Shown here: positions 39,901-48,303 of the stretch, in pieces
Layout: every line of letters starts with the position of its first letter
How positions within the stretch are numbered: position 1 is the stretch's first letter
Origin: Methylocystis heyeri
Lineage (GTDB): Bacteria > Pseudomonadota > Alphaproteobacteria > Rhizobiales > Beijerinckiaceae
Length of the DNA stretch: 64,000 bases
Assembly (NCBI RefSeq): GCF_004802635.2
Contig: NZ_CP046052.1
Span: 1,054,001 to 1,118,000, forward strand
Direction: 5' to 3'
Notes under the pieces: generated by a model
Told to the model about the DNA's origin: nothing
The model's input: the letters and a program-made list of their open reading frames with translations, nothing else
Databases searched by the model: none
Program-made: the position numbers and the translations under genes

Positions 39901-40209
39901 CCGCCGCCTCTGCGCGCCGCCATTGCCGGGCTGGTGCTGATGCGCCAACGTCCGGCCACGGCCAAGGGGGTGATCTTCATGACGATCGAGGATGAAACCG
40001 GCGCCGCCAATATCATCGTCTGGCCGAAATTATTCGAGAGATTCCGGCCGGAAGTGCTCGGTTCGCGTCTTGTCGTCGTCACCGGCAATGTGCAGAACGA
40101 ATCCGGCGTCGTGCATGTCGTCGCCACCCGAATCGAAGATATTTCGGCCGATCTGCGCAAAATCGAAAAGGCGCGGGCTGCGACCCCGAAGGCGCGAAAT
40201 TTTCACTAA
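36970..40209 (+). CDS. dnaE2: Error-prone DNA polymerase DnaE2 (ImuC)
   Basis: A 1,079-residue C-family polymerase alpha subunit used in damage tolerance. Order: PHP domain (YAELATTTNFSFLRGASHPEEMV), polymerase palm with catalytic acidic motif PPDIDVDFEHERREEV (~375-390), fingers and tail (LPLFQEQAM-like VPLFQEQAMKIAI), tandem HhH region (CALRLGFRLVKGV) and OB fold (IAGLVLMRQRPATAKGVIFM). The start is TTG with GGAG about 8 bases upstream. Residues ~795-830, between WDCALEP and CALRLGF, include sequence from repeat family B. imuA and imuB, its usual partners, are not adjacent. Confidence 0.95.
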   Translation: MIIPLPRYAELATTTNFSFLRGASHPEEMVARALELGHCGIGIADRNSVAGVVRAFSFLRAHDGVAPESFQLAVGARLVFSDKTPDLLCYPRNRAAYGRLCLMLTRGNMRAKKGECALTLGDLLEFSDGLQLIALGDAAPPAEIYSAFKDRLWLGAGALYDERMRERLRRRAAQARKLGLPLIAVNEAYYHEPGRRPLADALACIREGVTLENAGFRLAANAERHLKSAEEMSRLFAEAPGAVDETARFLERVEFRLSDLAYDYPSELREGFASEQAALEAFAFEGAKKRYPQGVPGHVQELLRRELSLIGQLNYAAYFLTVHDIVRFARSRGILAQGRGSAANSAVCFCLGVTEVDPTKHDLLFERFVSAERNEPPDIDVDFEHERREEVIQYIYQRFGRAHAGLAAAVVTYRSRSALREVGKAFGFSSDLLGRLSALSSGGTTPEQRRADMIRSGLDPSEPRFAMALALAQELKGFPRHLTQHSGGFVITRARLDEVVPVAPAAMEGRTTIMWDKDDLDALGILKIDVLALGMLTCLRKGLDLLAAHYGIRRRLSTLPAEDERVYAMVSRADTVGVFQIESRAQMSMLPRLKPQCFYDLVIEVAIVRPGPIQGDMVHPYLRRRMNKEKVEYPSPELEQVLGKTLGVPLFQEQAMKIAIVAAGFSPAEADQLRRAMATFKRAGLVSAFRDKMISGMMARGYPQDFAERCFRQIEGFGTYGFPESHAASFALLVYASAWLKCRYPDVFACALLNSQPMGFYAPAQILRDAREHGVEAREVDVNASQWDCALEPSPGVFSREADAGSREESTIEQGRLHPRHESMASDIAGNCALRLGFRLVKGVAEAEMRLLVERRGAGYDSVRDLWLRTGLPPSTLEKLAEADAFSSLGLTRREALWAIAGLNRAGDKDDLPLLRMLAFSPTEPDADLPPMPPGEEVMEDYRSLSLSLKAHPVAFLRRSLAGRGVAPCADLSRPYEPPPLRAAIAGLVLMRQRPATAKGVIFMTIEDETGAANIIVWPKLFERFRPEVLGSRLVVVTGNVQNESGVVHVVATRIEDISADLRKIEKARAATPKARNFH
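39353..39420. repeat. Repeat family B element embedded in dnaE2 coding sequence
   Basis: 68 bases align without gaps to the intergenic element at 41948-42015, with 55 identities by my count. The palindromic core (GTGTTTTCGAG ... CCGGTTCGCGTGAAGAAA) is retained. The TAG at the end of the intergenic copy is CTG-type here, so the frame stays open. Confidence 0.85.
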
Positions 40210-40377
40210 AGCTTTCAATGCCGCGATTACAAATAGCTCGCAGCCGAGCGTTAAGTTCGAGATCCGGATGGCCGTCGGATCGCGCAGGCATAATTAACGG
40301 TCGGCGCCGTTGTCGGTCGGCCGCGAATCGAAGGTCCCGAGTTTCAGGTCTTCCAGAAGCAAACAGAGGAAAAAGCC

Positions 40378-40899
40378 ATGAGCGATCTCGTCGTTATTGC
40401 ATTTCCGAGCGAAGCCAAGGCGGAGGAAGTTCGCCAGAAGGTGCTCAACCTGCAGAAGGAATATCTCATCGAACTCGGCGACGCCGCCATCGCCGTCAGG
40501 CAGGCCGACGGCAGCGTGCGACTCAACCAGCTCATGAACACTACTGCGGTCGGCGCCGCTTCCGGCGCTTTGTGGGGCACTCTCATCGGCCTCATTTTCC
40601 TGATGCCTCTGGCCGGCGCGGCGCTCGGCGCCGCATCCGGCGCCGCGAGCGGCTGGCTCACCGACGTCGGCGTCAACGACAGCTTCATGAAGGAAGTCGC
40701 CAGCAGCCTGGAGCCCGGCAATGCGGCGCTGTTTCTGCTGATCCGCAAATTCACCGCCGACAAGGTGCTGGAAGACCTCAAGGGCGTCGGCGGCAAAGTG
40801 ATGCGGACATCCTTCGATCACACCAAGGAAGAGGCGCTGCGCGCCGCGCTCTCCGAAGCGAGCAAGGCTGCTCCTCCCGCCTCCGCGCCGGGCGCCTGA
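40378..40899 (+). CDS. DUF1269 membrane protein
   Basis: A 173-residue protein of the DUF1269 family. It starts MSDLVVIAFPSEAKAEEVRQ, has a central Gly/Ala-rich double membrane segment (VGAASGALWGTLIGLIFLMP and AGAALGAASGAASGWL), GVNDSFMKEVASSLEPGNAALFLL, and ends with VLEDLKGVGGKVMRTSFDH. The glycine-zipper-like pattern suggests helix packing in the membrane; the function is not established. GAGGAAAAA precedes the ATG. Confidence 0.85.
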   Translation: MSDLVVIAFPSEAKAEEVRQKVLNLQKEYLIELGDAAIAVRQADGSVRLNQLMNTTAVGAASGALWGTLIGLIFLMPLAGAALGAASGAASGWLTDVGVNDSFMKEVASSLEPGNAALFLLIRKFTADKVLEDLKGVGGKVMRTSFDHTKEEALRAALSEASKAAPPASAPGA

Positions 40900-41091
40900 T
40901 CGTCCGCAGTTTCCGGCGAGCCTCGGCGCCCTCATCCGCCGCGGCTCGCCCTTACGCGTTTGTCCGTCGAAGGGGATCGTTCAAGCGACAAATCGCACGA
41001 AACATTATGGTGCGCCCGTTCGTCATGGGCGAAGCGGCGCGCGCATTTTTTGGACGCATGGAACGAGCAGGAAAATTTTGAGCCGGCCCCG

Positions 41092-41931
41092 TTATTTCGT
41101 CGGGAACAGTAACGAAAGTTGGAAGCGAATTTGCCACCATGGCCCGTTGTCCGGGCGAACGACGTTATAGAATGTCTGAAGGGTCATATTGACCGCCTGA
41201 TCGTTGACCTTAAAGACCCGCCCCAAGCCGCCGCCGAGCGGAACCGTCCATTGATTGCGGGTTCGCGCCACCCAATCCGCCGTGATGATCGGACTCGACG
41301 TCAAATACCAGCCATCGGGAAAGTTGTAGCTGACGAAGGTCTGCGCCTGGAATTGATTGACGTTGCGCCGGCCGGGACCGGCGAACGACCACAGGTTGTT
41401 CGCTAGAAGGCCGACGACCCACGGACCGGAGAGGAACACGCCGACGCCGGTGACCCCGGATGCCCATTTTTGCGAACCAAGTTGCGCGCTGCCGGCGGTA
41501 GGAAGAAGGAAGATCGGTCCAAGACCCGCGACGATGCCCCCCGAGAGAAAGGGAATGGGCTTTGCGGGCGAGAGATAAAATTGCGGGTTGATGTCCCCCA
41601 AGCCGTATTCCGGGCCGATATCGGGGGCCAGACGAACCTGGGAAATCAGTGGAAAGATTGGCCGGCTGATGAGATTCCAGTCTTCGCTGAGGTGAAGCGG
41701 GATTACCGGCTGGATGTTGAGGATATTTCCAGTCTGATGGTAGGGGCCCTGGTGGATATTGTTGTTGTCCTGGAATGGAAGACTTATGAGGTCAGAGACC
41801 GGGTTCTGGACTTTTTTTGCGAGTTCGGTCGCGCTTTCGTCCGCGTCTTCGGCCCGGGCCCCGCTGAACGCGAGGACAAAGGCTGTTAAGGTGAGCAACA
41901 TCAGCCTATGATTTGGCTTGCAAGCCTTCAT
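41092..41931 (-). CDS. Outer-membrane channel-like protein (Phenol_MetA_deg/neuromedin U-like)
   Basis: A 279-residue exported protein. A signal peptide (LMLLTLTAFVLAFSGARA) is followed by LISLPFQDNNNIHQGPYHQTGNILNIQPVIPL, then alternating strands with Gly/aromatic residues to a C-terminal QIRFQLSLLFPTK. This pattern, PLGGGLGRVFKV and NMTLQTFYNV, fits the beta-barrel proteins annotated as transporter or neuromedin U-like in proteobacteria. Substrate unknown. Start at 41931 with GAGGAA upstream. The open frame continues through a repeat and antisense to the next gene and is not coding there. Confidence 0.72.
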   Translation of the reverse strand: MKACKPNHRLMLLTLTAFVLAFSGARAEDADESATELAKKVQNPVSDLISLPFQDNNNIHQGPYHQTGNILNIQPVIPLHLSEDWNLISRPIFPLISQVRLAPDIGPEYGLGDINPQFYLSPAKPIPFLSGGIVAGLGPIFLLPTAGSAQLGSQKWASGVTGVGVFLSGPWVVGLLANNLWSFAGPGRRNVNQFQAQTFVSYNFPDGWYLTSSPIITADWVARTRNQWTVPLGGGLGRVFKVNDQAVNMTLQTFYNVVRPDNGPWWQIRFQLSLLFPTK

Positions 41932-41947
41932 CTGATTCCTCGCAGGA

Positions 41948-42015
41948 CTAAAGTGTTTTCGAGCGAAGTGGATACCGGTTCGCGTGAAGAAAACACGATA
42001 AAACAAAGACTCTAG
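41948..42015. repeat. Repeat family B, intergenic copy
   Basis: A 68-bp element ending in CTCTAG with arms GTGTTTTC/GAAAACAC enclosing a GAGCGAAGTGGATACCGGTTC core. The homologue inside dnaE2 is at 39353-39420. It lies 16 bases upstream of the outer-membrane protein start, where it may influence expression. The rest of the 41932-42276 gap shows nothing recognisable. Confidence 0.85.
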
Positions 42016-42276
42016 CGGAGCAGTCAGGCTCGAACTTAACAGGCTTTCGGCCGGTTTTACTCTGTCATAAAGCCGCAGTCTGGCGCGGGGGCGGTTGTTT
42101 CCGCCAAGCCGCCGAGGGCCCTTTGCGAGCGCTGACGACCGGGCGCTATGTGTAAAAAGGCGGAGGACGAATCCAGCCGAGGGGATCCTTGCGAATCTCC
42201 AGATTGCGAAGACACCCCGACCGCCGTCCGCGATATATGACGTCGAAAGCCCCCTGCTTCGGGCCAAGAAAAGCCG

Positions 42277-43194
42277 ATGGATCGAAATTCGTTGATGTTC
42301 GACACTTCCGCGCCCGGACCCGCCGGCGTCGTCGCCGACGTCTCGCCGCTCACGCGTCGCCTGATCGCTCCCAATCCAGGCGCCTTCACCTTCAGCGGCA
42401 CCTGCTCCTATCTGGTCGGGCGCAGGCGGGTGGCGATCATCGACCCCGGTCCCGCCATCCCGGCCCATGTAGAAGCGCTCTTGAGGGCTGTCTCCGGCCA
42501 GGAGCTCGTCGCCATCCTCGTCACGCACACCCATCGCGACCACTCCCCCGCCGCCGCAATCCTGCGCGAGAAGACCGGCGCCCCTATCCTCGGTTGCGGG
42601 CCTTACGTCCCGCGAAGCAACGGCATCGCGGCAGGCTCCGGTCTCGACGCCTCCCACGACTTCGTCTACGCCCCGGATCGGGCCCTGAACGACGGCGAAC
42701 TGGTCAGGGTCGGCGAGGTCTCCATCGAAGCGGTGGCGACGCCCGGCCATACCGCGAATCATCTCTGCTTTGCGCTCCACGAGGAAGGCGTGGTCTTCAC
42801 CGGCGACCATGTGATGGCCTGGTCGACCACGGTCGTCGCGCCGCCCGACGGCTCGATGCGGGACTATATGGAGTCGATCGAGAAACTGCGCCGGCGCGCG
42901 GATGTTCTGCTTTGGCCCGGGCATGGCGGCCCGGTTCGGGAGCCGCAACGCTACCTGCGCGCCATCGCCCACCATCGGCGACAGCGCGAAGCCGCCATTT
43001 TGCAACGGCTCGACGAAGGGGATGAAACCATTCCGCAGATGGTCGCGCGCATCTACGAGGGGGTCAATCCGCGCCTGCACGGCGCCGCAGCCCTGACGAT
43101 CCTCGCCCATATGGAGGATCTGATTGCGCGCGGCGCGGTGGAGCCGAAGGGACCGGTCGATATTCTTCAGGGACGCTTTGTAAAGGTCGTTTGA
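42277..43194 (+). CDS. MBL-fold metallohydrolase (LACTB2-like)
   Basis: A 305-residue metallo-beta-lactamase-fold enzyme with the zinc motif THTHRDHSP (HxHxDH), a second His in ATPGHTANH, Asp in FTGDHVMAW and His in LWPGHGGPV. A C-terminal winged-helix-like segment (ILQRLDEGDETIPQMVARIY ... ALTILAHMEDLIARGAV) is typical of LACTB2-type RNases/hydrolases. Substrate not determinable. The ATG at 42277 has GGGCCAAGAAAAG upstream; MFDTS at 42295 is a possible later start. Confidence 0.85.
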   Translation: MDRNSLMFDTSAPGPAGVVADVSPLTRRLIAPNPGAFTFSGTCSYLVGRRRVAIIDPGPAIPAHVEALLRAVSGQELVAILVTHTHRDHSPAAAILREKTGAPILGCGPYVPRSNGIAAGSGLDASHDFVYAPDRALNDGELVRVGEVSIEAVATPGHTANHLCFALHEEGVVFTGDHVMAWSTTVVAPPDGSMRDYMESIEKLRRRADVLLWPGHGGPVREPQRYLRAIAHHRRQREAAILQRLDEGDETIPQMVARIYEGVNPRLHGAAALTILAHMEDLIARGAVEPKGPVDILQGRFVKVV

Positions 43195-43202
43195 AGGGGC
43201 GC

Positions 43203-43544
43203 TTACCGCGTCGTCGATCCGCCGTCCGCCGTCTGCGTCAGAATCACGACTTCGTTCTTATGCACGCGCCCCAGAAGCGCCCGCGCTTCCTCGTCGACGA
43301 TGTCGCGATCGACCGTCTCGCCGCGAATGAGCTTGATTCGCTTTTCCCACTGAAGCCGCTCGAGCTTGAGGAGATCGCGCTCCAGACGGAGCTGGCCGAG
43401 GCGCTGCTCATATTCCTCGCCCGTCTTCAGGCCGCGCTGGCCGTGGAGGCCATGCCAGATGAAGTAGCTCGCGATGAGTCCCGCCAGGCTGTAGAGGCCC
43501 AGGGGAACCAGGAGCGGACGTAGCATGGCGCGCAAGCGATACAT
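43203..43544 (-). CDS. ftsB: Septum formation initiator family protein (FtsB/DivIC-like)
   Basis: A 113-residue single-pass inner-membrane protein: N-terminal helix (LLVPLGLYSLAGLIASYFIWHGL), then a periplasmic coiled coil (RLGQLRLERDLLKLERLQWEKRI) and RGETVDRDIVDEEARALLG, typical of FtsB in alphaproteobacteria. FtsB works with FtsL and FtsQ in the divisome. In many relatives it lies between eno and pdhA; here it sits next to popZ instead. Convergent with the MBL gene at 9 bases. Confidence 0.85.
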   Translation of the reverse strand: MYRLRAMLRPLLVPLGLYSLAGLIASYFIWHGLHGQRGLKTGEEYEQRLGQLRLERDLLKLERLQWEKRIKLIRGETVDRDIVDEEARALLGRVHKNEVVILTQTADGGSTTR

Positions 43545-43607
43545 GGAGCCATGCTAAACAGACAGGGTATAAGCGGCGTTAACGCGGTTTGGCGGCGGCT
43601 CGAAATC

Positions 43608-44246
43608 TCAGCGCCGGCCGCCGCGGGCGACACGCTCGATTTCCGCTCTAACCAGACGCTCCACCAGGACCGGAAGGTTGTCGTCCAACCAGGCTTTCAG
43701 CATCGGCCGCAGCAGCTCGCGCGCGTAATCATGCAGCAGGCCGGAGTCGTTGATCAGCATGCTCGCGGCCAGAGTCTGGAACTGGGCGGTGACCGAAGCG
43801 GCGGCGTCCGGGGACACCAGAGGCGCCGGGGCTTCGTCGTGGAGATAATAATCGCCGGGTTCTTCGGAGATCTGCTCCGGCTCGTAATCGGCGAGCGCCG
43901 GCTCGAGGCCGCTTTCGTCGGTCTGTTCGATAGGGGCCGCATCATCCGGCAAGGGCGTGTCGAGCGCGTAGGTCTCTGTGGCTTCATAGGCCTCGAAGGC
44001 CGGCTCATCGAGATCGAACTCTTCCGGAGCCGGCTCGGCGGCTGCAGGCGCCGGAGCCGGAACTTCGTTTTGTTGCGCGATCGGAGCGATCTGAGGCTCG
44101 ATTCTCTCGCGGCGGCTTGCCGAGATGCTGTCCTCGTCCGCGATAATCCGCCGGATCGAGGCAAGAATCTCCTCCATGGAAGGCTCGTGCGCTCGGCGTT
44201 CCTCATCGAGAGAAGAGTGCGGAGCATGGACGTTCAAAGCGCTCAT
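43608..44246 (-). CDS. popZ: PopZ-type polar organising protein (DUF2497)
   Basis: A 212-residue protein with a conserved N-terminal helix (PSMEEILASIRRIIADED), a long acidic Pro/Glu/Ala-rich linker (residues ~45-140) and a C-terminal helical block (LLHDYARELLRPMLKAWLDDNLPVLVERLVRAEIERVA) required for oligomerisation. This three-part layout is PopZ, which forms the polar matrix that tethers ParB-parS and cell-cycle proteins in alphaproteobacteria. 63 bases upstream of the ftsB-like gene. Confidence 0.92.
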   Translation of the reverse strand: MSALNVHAPHSSLDEERRAHEPSMEEILASIRRIIADEDSISASRRERIEPQIAPIAQQNEVPAPAPAAAEPAPEEFDLDEPAFEAYEATETYALDTPLPDDAAPIEQTDESGLEPALADYEPEQISEEPGDYYLHDEAPAPLVSPDAAASVTAQFQTLAASMLINDSGLLHDYARELLRPMLKAWLDDNLPVLVERLVRAEIERVARGGRR

Positions 44247-44401
44247 AGGGCGTCGTCTTTTCTGGCTCTCGGCCGCGGCTGATCGGCCGGCGATTCAAAT
44301 CCAGTTATCCTGTGACGTCGGACGCAGCTCGAATCAACTGCGCCACTGCGAATTCCACACCTTTCGCGTTTCCCTGTCACGCAATGAAAACCAAAAAAGC
44401 G

Positions 44402-45880
44402 TCATCTCCCGTCGGGGGTGTCGACGCCGAACCATTGTTGTCTGACCTGATCGAAATGGACGGAAGGATCGTATTGCGCGACGTCGAGGTTCAACTGTTG
44501 CGCCGAGAGCCGGCCTATCGCGGCGAGCGCCGCATAGGAGGCGACGATTCTGTCGCGTTGCGCCACCACCAGATTGACGCGCGCGTTCAGCAGCGCCAAT
44601 TGGGCGTTGAGGACGTCCAGCGTCGTGCGCTGGCCTACCTTCGCCTCCTCGCGCACGCCCTGCAGCGCGATCTCCGCGGCCTTGACGGCGGCCTGATTCG
44701 AAACGATCGACGCTTTCGCCGTATCGAGCTGCGCGAAGCCGGACACGACGCTGACCCTCACGCTGTCGCGCTGCATGTCCGCGGATAATCTCGCCTGCCC
44801 CTGTTGCTCCTTGGCCTGACGGATCGAGGCGTATTCCGACCCGCCCTGATACAGGGGGATATTCAACTGGCCCGTCGCCTGGGCTGCAAACTGATGCGAG
44901 CCCGGAAGGCCGAAGAAGGAGTCGTAGGACGGGCCGACCTGCGCATTGAAGGACAGAGTGGGGTTCAGCGCGCTCTCCGCCACCTTCACGCCGAGCGCCG
45001 CGACATCGGCCTGATGCTGGGCCGCCACCACCGCCGGATTCTCCACCAGGGCGAGCGAGATCGCCTCGTTGAGCGATTTCGGCAGCAGCTTTTCGACGCT
45101 CTGCGCCGGTTCGAGCCGCTTGGGCTCGACGCCCACCACCTGCCGATAGCTGGCGATGCTGATTTTCAGCAGCCCTTCGGCGGCGTAAACATCGGAACGC
45201 GCCTGAGCGAGGGAAGCCTCAGCCTGAGCGACGTCCGTGCGCGTCACCTCGCCGACCGAAAAACGGTCCTTGGTCAGGCGCAATTGCTGCTCCAGCACAG
45301 AGACATTGCTTTTGCGCAGGTCGAGGATCGCAGTGTCGCGCAGCACATTCATGTAGTTGGCGGCGGCGCTCTGCAGAATCGCCTGTTCGGTCTGGGCCAG
45401 CGAGGCCCGGGCGGAAAGAACGGACGACTCCGCCTGTCTGACCGCGCTCGCCGTGCGTCCGCCGTCGAAGATCGGCTGCGAAACGTTCAAGGCCGCGCTG
45501 CGCGGCGCGCCTACATACTGGTCCGAAAAAAACTGTCGCTGACCGGTGGTCGAGTTGCGGCCGGCGGGAATGGTGATCGTGCCGTATTCTGGTCCTGCGC
45601 TGGCGGAAATGCTCGCCTTCGGGCGCATGCCCGCGAGCGCCTTGGGCGCATCCTCATCCCGAGCGCGCACGCTGGCGCGACTCTGATTGAGATCCGGATT
45701 GGCGTCATAGGCTCGCGCCAGCGCAGAATTGATCGTTTCGGCGCGAGCGCCAGGCACGGCGCCCCAGCCCCACGAAGCCGCCGCCAGAACCGAAAGAGCG
45801 ATCGCGCGCCGAAGACGGGGCTTCGATCGCGACAGGGGCAGGCGTCGATGCGGAAACGGGAATTCGGCGGGATCAGGCAT
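44402..45880 (-). CDS. tolC: TolC-family outer-membrane efflux/secretion channel
   Basis: A 492-residue outer-membrane factor. A signal segment (IALSVLAAASWGWGAVPGARA) precedes two OEP repeats of long helices and short strands: TINSALARAYDANPDLNQSRA, DRFSVGEVTRTDVAQAEASLAQA, PLYQGGSEYASIRQAKEQ and KVGQRTTLDVLNAQLALLNARVNL. It would form the trimeric exit duct for tripartite pumps or type I secretion. The start is at MPDPAEF, with the frame upstream not part of the family. A Pcm-like gene lies upstream on the same strand, an arrangement common in rhizobia. Confidence 0.92.
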   Translation of the reverse strand: MPDPAEFPFPHRRLPLSRSKPRLRRAIALSVLAAASWGWGAVPGARAETINSALARAYDANPDLNQSRASVRARDEDAPKALAGMRPKASISASAGPEYGTITIPAGRNSTTGQRQFFSDQYVGAPRSAALNVSQPIFDGGRTASAVRQAESSVLSARASLAQTEQAILQSAAANYMNVLRDTAILDLRKSNVSVLEQQLRLTKDRFSVGEVTRTDVAQAEASLAQARSDVYAAEGLLKISIASYRQVVGVEPKRLEPAQSVEKLLPKSLNEAISLALVENPAVVAAQHQADVAALGVKVAESALNPTLSFNAQVGPSYDSFFGLPGSHQFAAQATGQLNIPLYQGGSEYASIRQAKEQQGQARLSADMQRDSVRVSVVSGFAQLDTAKASIVSNQAAVKAAEIALQGVREEAKVGQRTTLDVLNAQLALLNARVNLVVAQRDRIVASYAALAAIGRLSAQQLNLDVAQYDPSVHFDQVRQQWFGVDTPDGR

Positions 45881-46086
45881 CGGACACCCCGGTATCGCAC
45901 GCAGTTTGGAGAGCCTGCCGCGATGGGCGGTCGCCAGCGACCGGAAATCGCATGGCTCCGCGAAAGGCGGCGGCTGGCGCGCCCTGGAGGCGTCAGCGCG
46001 GGGCGCTGACGGAAACGAACACAAATCACGCACACACATAGGCGATCGCCTCCACCCCGGATCGAGCCCGGGGCGGAGCCGAAGCG

Positions 46087-46836
46087 TCAAAACACGAAGG
46101 CTGGAGCCCTGGCGAAGGCCGGCAGCACAGGAGCCGCCGCGTCGAACAACGGCCTCACCCCGGCCGCATTGCCCTCGGAGCGCTCGAAGGCCACCACCTT
46201 CATGCCGCCGCCGCCGGCAAGGCGCATATAGGCGATCAGGCGGCCGTTGGGCGTGAGCTGCCGGAGCAGATCGTCGAGATTGGCCTCGACGGCGCCGTGA
46301 ACGAGAATCACGTCGAAAGGCGCCGCGCCGGGGACGCCCTTCTCCAGCGGTCCGCATTCGAGGCGGACGCCGGTCGCCCCGACCTCGTCGAGATTCTTGC
46401 GCGCCTGCGCCACGAGTTCGGCCTCGCTTTCGAGAGCCGTCACATCGGCCGCAAGTCCGGACAGCAGCGCCGCCGGGTAGCCGGTTCCGCCCGCGACGTC
46501 CAGAACCCTGTGGCCAGGCTGGATTTCCGCGACCTGAAGAAAGCGCGCCAGGACGAGCGGGGCCGGCATCGCGCGCGAAGCTGCGCCGGAATCGCCCTTG
46601 GCCGGTATGGCGAGGTCCGAATAAGCCACCGCCTCGAGCGCGGGAGGCAGAAAGACTTCGCGGGGAACCTCGAGAAAACGGTTCAGCACGGGCAGATCGA
46701 CGACGTCATAGGGACGGAGCTGGCGTTCCACCATCGTCCTGCGCAGATGCGCCGTGGCCTTGCCGAGGTCGTTGGCCGCCTTGGGCCCGGCGACGCCGCT
46801 CTCGGGCGCCACGTGATCCGTCGCTGCTAGAGCCAT
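46087..46836 (-). CDS. Protein-L-isoaspartate O-methyltransferase-like protein
   Basis: A 249-residue SAM-dependent methyltransferase of the Pcm family: LRRTMVERQLRPYDVVDLPVLNRFLEVPREVFLP, then VLDVAGGTGYPAALLSGLA (SAM motif I) and PFDVILVHGAVE. The family's substrate-loop GQTISQP is replaced by GDSGAASRAMPAPL, so isoaspartate repair activity is doubtful; alphaproteobacteria often carry this variant beside tolC. The start at 46836 has GGGAAGAA upstream; an earlier ATG lies at 46893. Confidence 0.85.
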   Translation of the reverse strand: MALAATDHVAPESGVAGPKAANDLGKATAHLRRTMVERQLRPYDVVDLPVLNRFLEVPREVFLPPALEAVAYSDLAIPAKGDSGAASRAMPAPLVLARFLQVAEIQPGHRVLDVAGGTGYPAALLSGLAADVTALESEAELVAQARKNLDEVGATGVRLECGPLEKGVPGAAPFDVILVHGAVEANLDDLLRQLTPNGRLIAYMRLAGGGGMKVVAFERSEGNAAGVRPLFDAAAPVLPAFARAPAFVF

Positions 46837-46980
46837 GCTTTCTTCCCGGCGAGCCGCCGGCCTCTTCGAATGATTGAGAAATCCGCGCTTCATCCGCGGG
46901 CGGGAGTGGGCGCTTTATAAATTCCCCGGTAATTGATGTCTATGCCTCGAGTGTTTCCCGCACAGGCATCCGGGCGCCTC

Positions 46981-47445
46981 TCAAGCCAGTTGAAGCCCTT
47001 TTTCTAGCATCTCGCCCGGCTCGCCTTTTTCGCCCAGTTCCCGCATCTGCTCCAGCGTCGTGCTGTCGAGAACGCTGGCGATGGCCTCCCGGGCCTTCAG
47101 CATCACCAGACGCACGGCGCAATGGACCTCGTCCGTGCAATCGTCGCAGCGGCGGTAAACCGTCTTGCTGGCGCATTGTATTGGAGCGAGCGGCCCGTCG
47201 AGCGCCCGGATGACATTGCCCACGCCGATTTCGGAAGGGTTTCGCGCCAGAGTGTAGCCTCCGCCCTTTCCCTTCTTGGAGTGCACGAAGCCCGCATTGC
47301 GCAGTTCGCCCAGAATCGCATCGAGAAACTTCTTGGGAATTTGATTCTCGCTGGCGATGTCTGCGACCAGCGCGGTCTGGCCCGGAGCCAGGCCGGCCAG
47401 ATAGACCAACGCCTTGAGCCCGTATTTGGCTTTCTTGGTCAGCAT
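46981..47445 (-). CDS. Rrf2-family transcriptional regulator
   Basis: A 154-residue winged-helix regulator. MLTKKAKYGLKALVYLAGL, IPKKFLDAILGELRNAGFVHSKKGKGGGYTLAR is the Rrf2 DNA-binding fold, and CASKTVYRRCDDCTDEVHC offers cysteines that could hold an Fe-S cluster as in IscR/NsrR. No isc/suf genes are adjacent. It is divergent from the AsnC-type regulator and cysK, which suggests a cysteine or sulfur link. GGAGG lies 11 bases before the ATG. Confidence 0.88.
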   Translation of the reverse strand: MLTKKAKYGLKALVYLAGLAPGQTALVADIASENQIPKKFLDAILGELRNAGFVHSKKGKGGGYTLARNPSEIGVGNVIRALDGPLAPIQCASKTVYRRCDDCTDEVHCAVRLVMLKAREAIASVLDSTTLEQMRELGEKGEPGEMLEKGLQLA

Positions 47446-47591
47446 CCCGCGATATTCCTCCCTGACCCCGCCCCGCTCGAAATGCGCGCCCGGCCGGTGC
47501 GGCGACGGCTAAATCCCTCATAACAGAAGCGAGAAATATTCCCTAGCGCATTGCGGTTTCGGAGAAGGCCGCGCTTGCGCGGGGATATTTG

Positions 47592-47621
47592 TTGACAAAA
47601 ACTACAGATATTATAGATAGT
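47592..47621 (+). promoter_or_regulatory. Promoter with overlapping dyad, upstream of AsnC-type gene
   Basis: TTGACA at 47592-47597, 18 bases, then GATAGT as a possible -10. Overlapping is an interrupted palindrome CTA-N3-ATA-T-TAT-N3-TAG (47602-47620), a good size for an Rrf2 or AsnC dimer. The divergent Rrf2 gene makes it a candidate target of that regulator. Confidence 0.45.
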
Positions 47622-47689
47622 GTTCCTCCTATCGGGAAGCCTATGGCCCTTTTCCTGCTTGCTCACGCTTGCGCCGCCCGGACGACGAC

Positions 47690-48196
47690 ATGGACGCCAT
47701 CGACCAGAAGATCCTCGCAATTCTCCAGGAAGACGCCTCCTTGCCGGTGGCGGAAATCGCTTTTCGCGTCGGACTCTCCCAGACGCCCTGCTGGAAGCGG
47801 ATACAAAAACTCGAGGCCACGGGCGTCGTAAAGCGCCGGGTGGCGCTGCTCTCGCCCGAAAAGCTCGGTCTCGGGCTCCGCGTCTATGTCTCCATCGTCG
47901 CCGGCGAGCACTCTCAGGCCTGGTTCGAGCGTTTCGCCGAAGAGGTCTCCAAAATGCCCGAGGTGGTGGATTTCGACCGCATGGCCGGCGACATCGACTA
48001 CATGCTGTGCGTGGTGGTTCCGGACATAGCCGGCTTCGACGAGTTCTACCGGCGCCTCGTGTCGATCACCCCGCTGCGCAAGGTCGTTTCGAGATTTACG
48101 ATACAACGCCTGAAGACCACGACCGCCCTGCCCTTGCCGGGACAGATCGAAAAGGCCTCCCGCACGGCGCGCATCGCCGAGGTCGCAAATCTGTGA
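47690..48196 (+). CDS. Lrp/AsnC-family transcriptional regulator
   Basis: A 168-residue regulator with an N-terminal HTH (MDAIDQKILAILQEDASLPVAEIAFRVGLSQTPCWKRIQKLEATGVV) and a C-terminal RAM ligand-binding domain (VVDFDRMAGDIDYMLCVVVPDIAGFDEFYRR). These sense amino acids and form octamers. Positioned 107 bases before cysK on the same strand; a role in cysteine metabolism (like DecR/CyuR-type homologues) is conceivable but unproven. ATG at 47690 chosen; TTG at 47669 is the upstream alternative. Confidence 0.88.
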   Translation: MDAIDQKILAILQEDASLPVAEIAFRVGLSQTPCWKRIQKLEATGVVKRRVALLSPEKLGLGLRVYVSIVAGEHSQAWFERFAEEVSKMPEVVDFDRMAGDIDYMLCVVVPDIAGFDEFYRRLVSITPLRKVVSRFTIQRLKTTTALPLPGQIEKASRTARIAEVANL

Positions 48197-48303
48197 CCGG
48201 CGTCAGGCGAGCGCGGTCGAGCCTGGCTGTGATGCATTTTTGAAATGGACCAGGGTCGCCCGGCAAGGCAAAATCGGAGCGATCCCAACACGGAGCAGCA
48301 ACA

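Noticed and set aside
41932-43110. Apparent 390-codon N-terminal extension of the outer-membrane protein at 41092
   Set aside because: It runs through a repeat and antisense to the MBL hydrolase; the signal peptide and ribosome-binding site place the true start at 41931.
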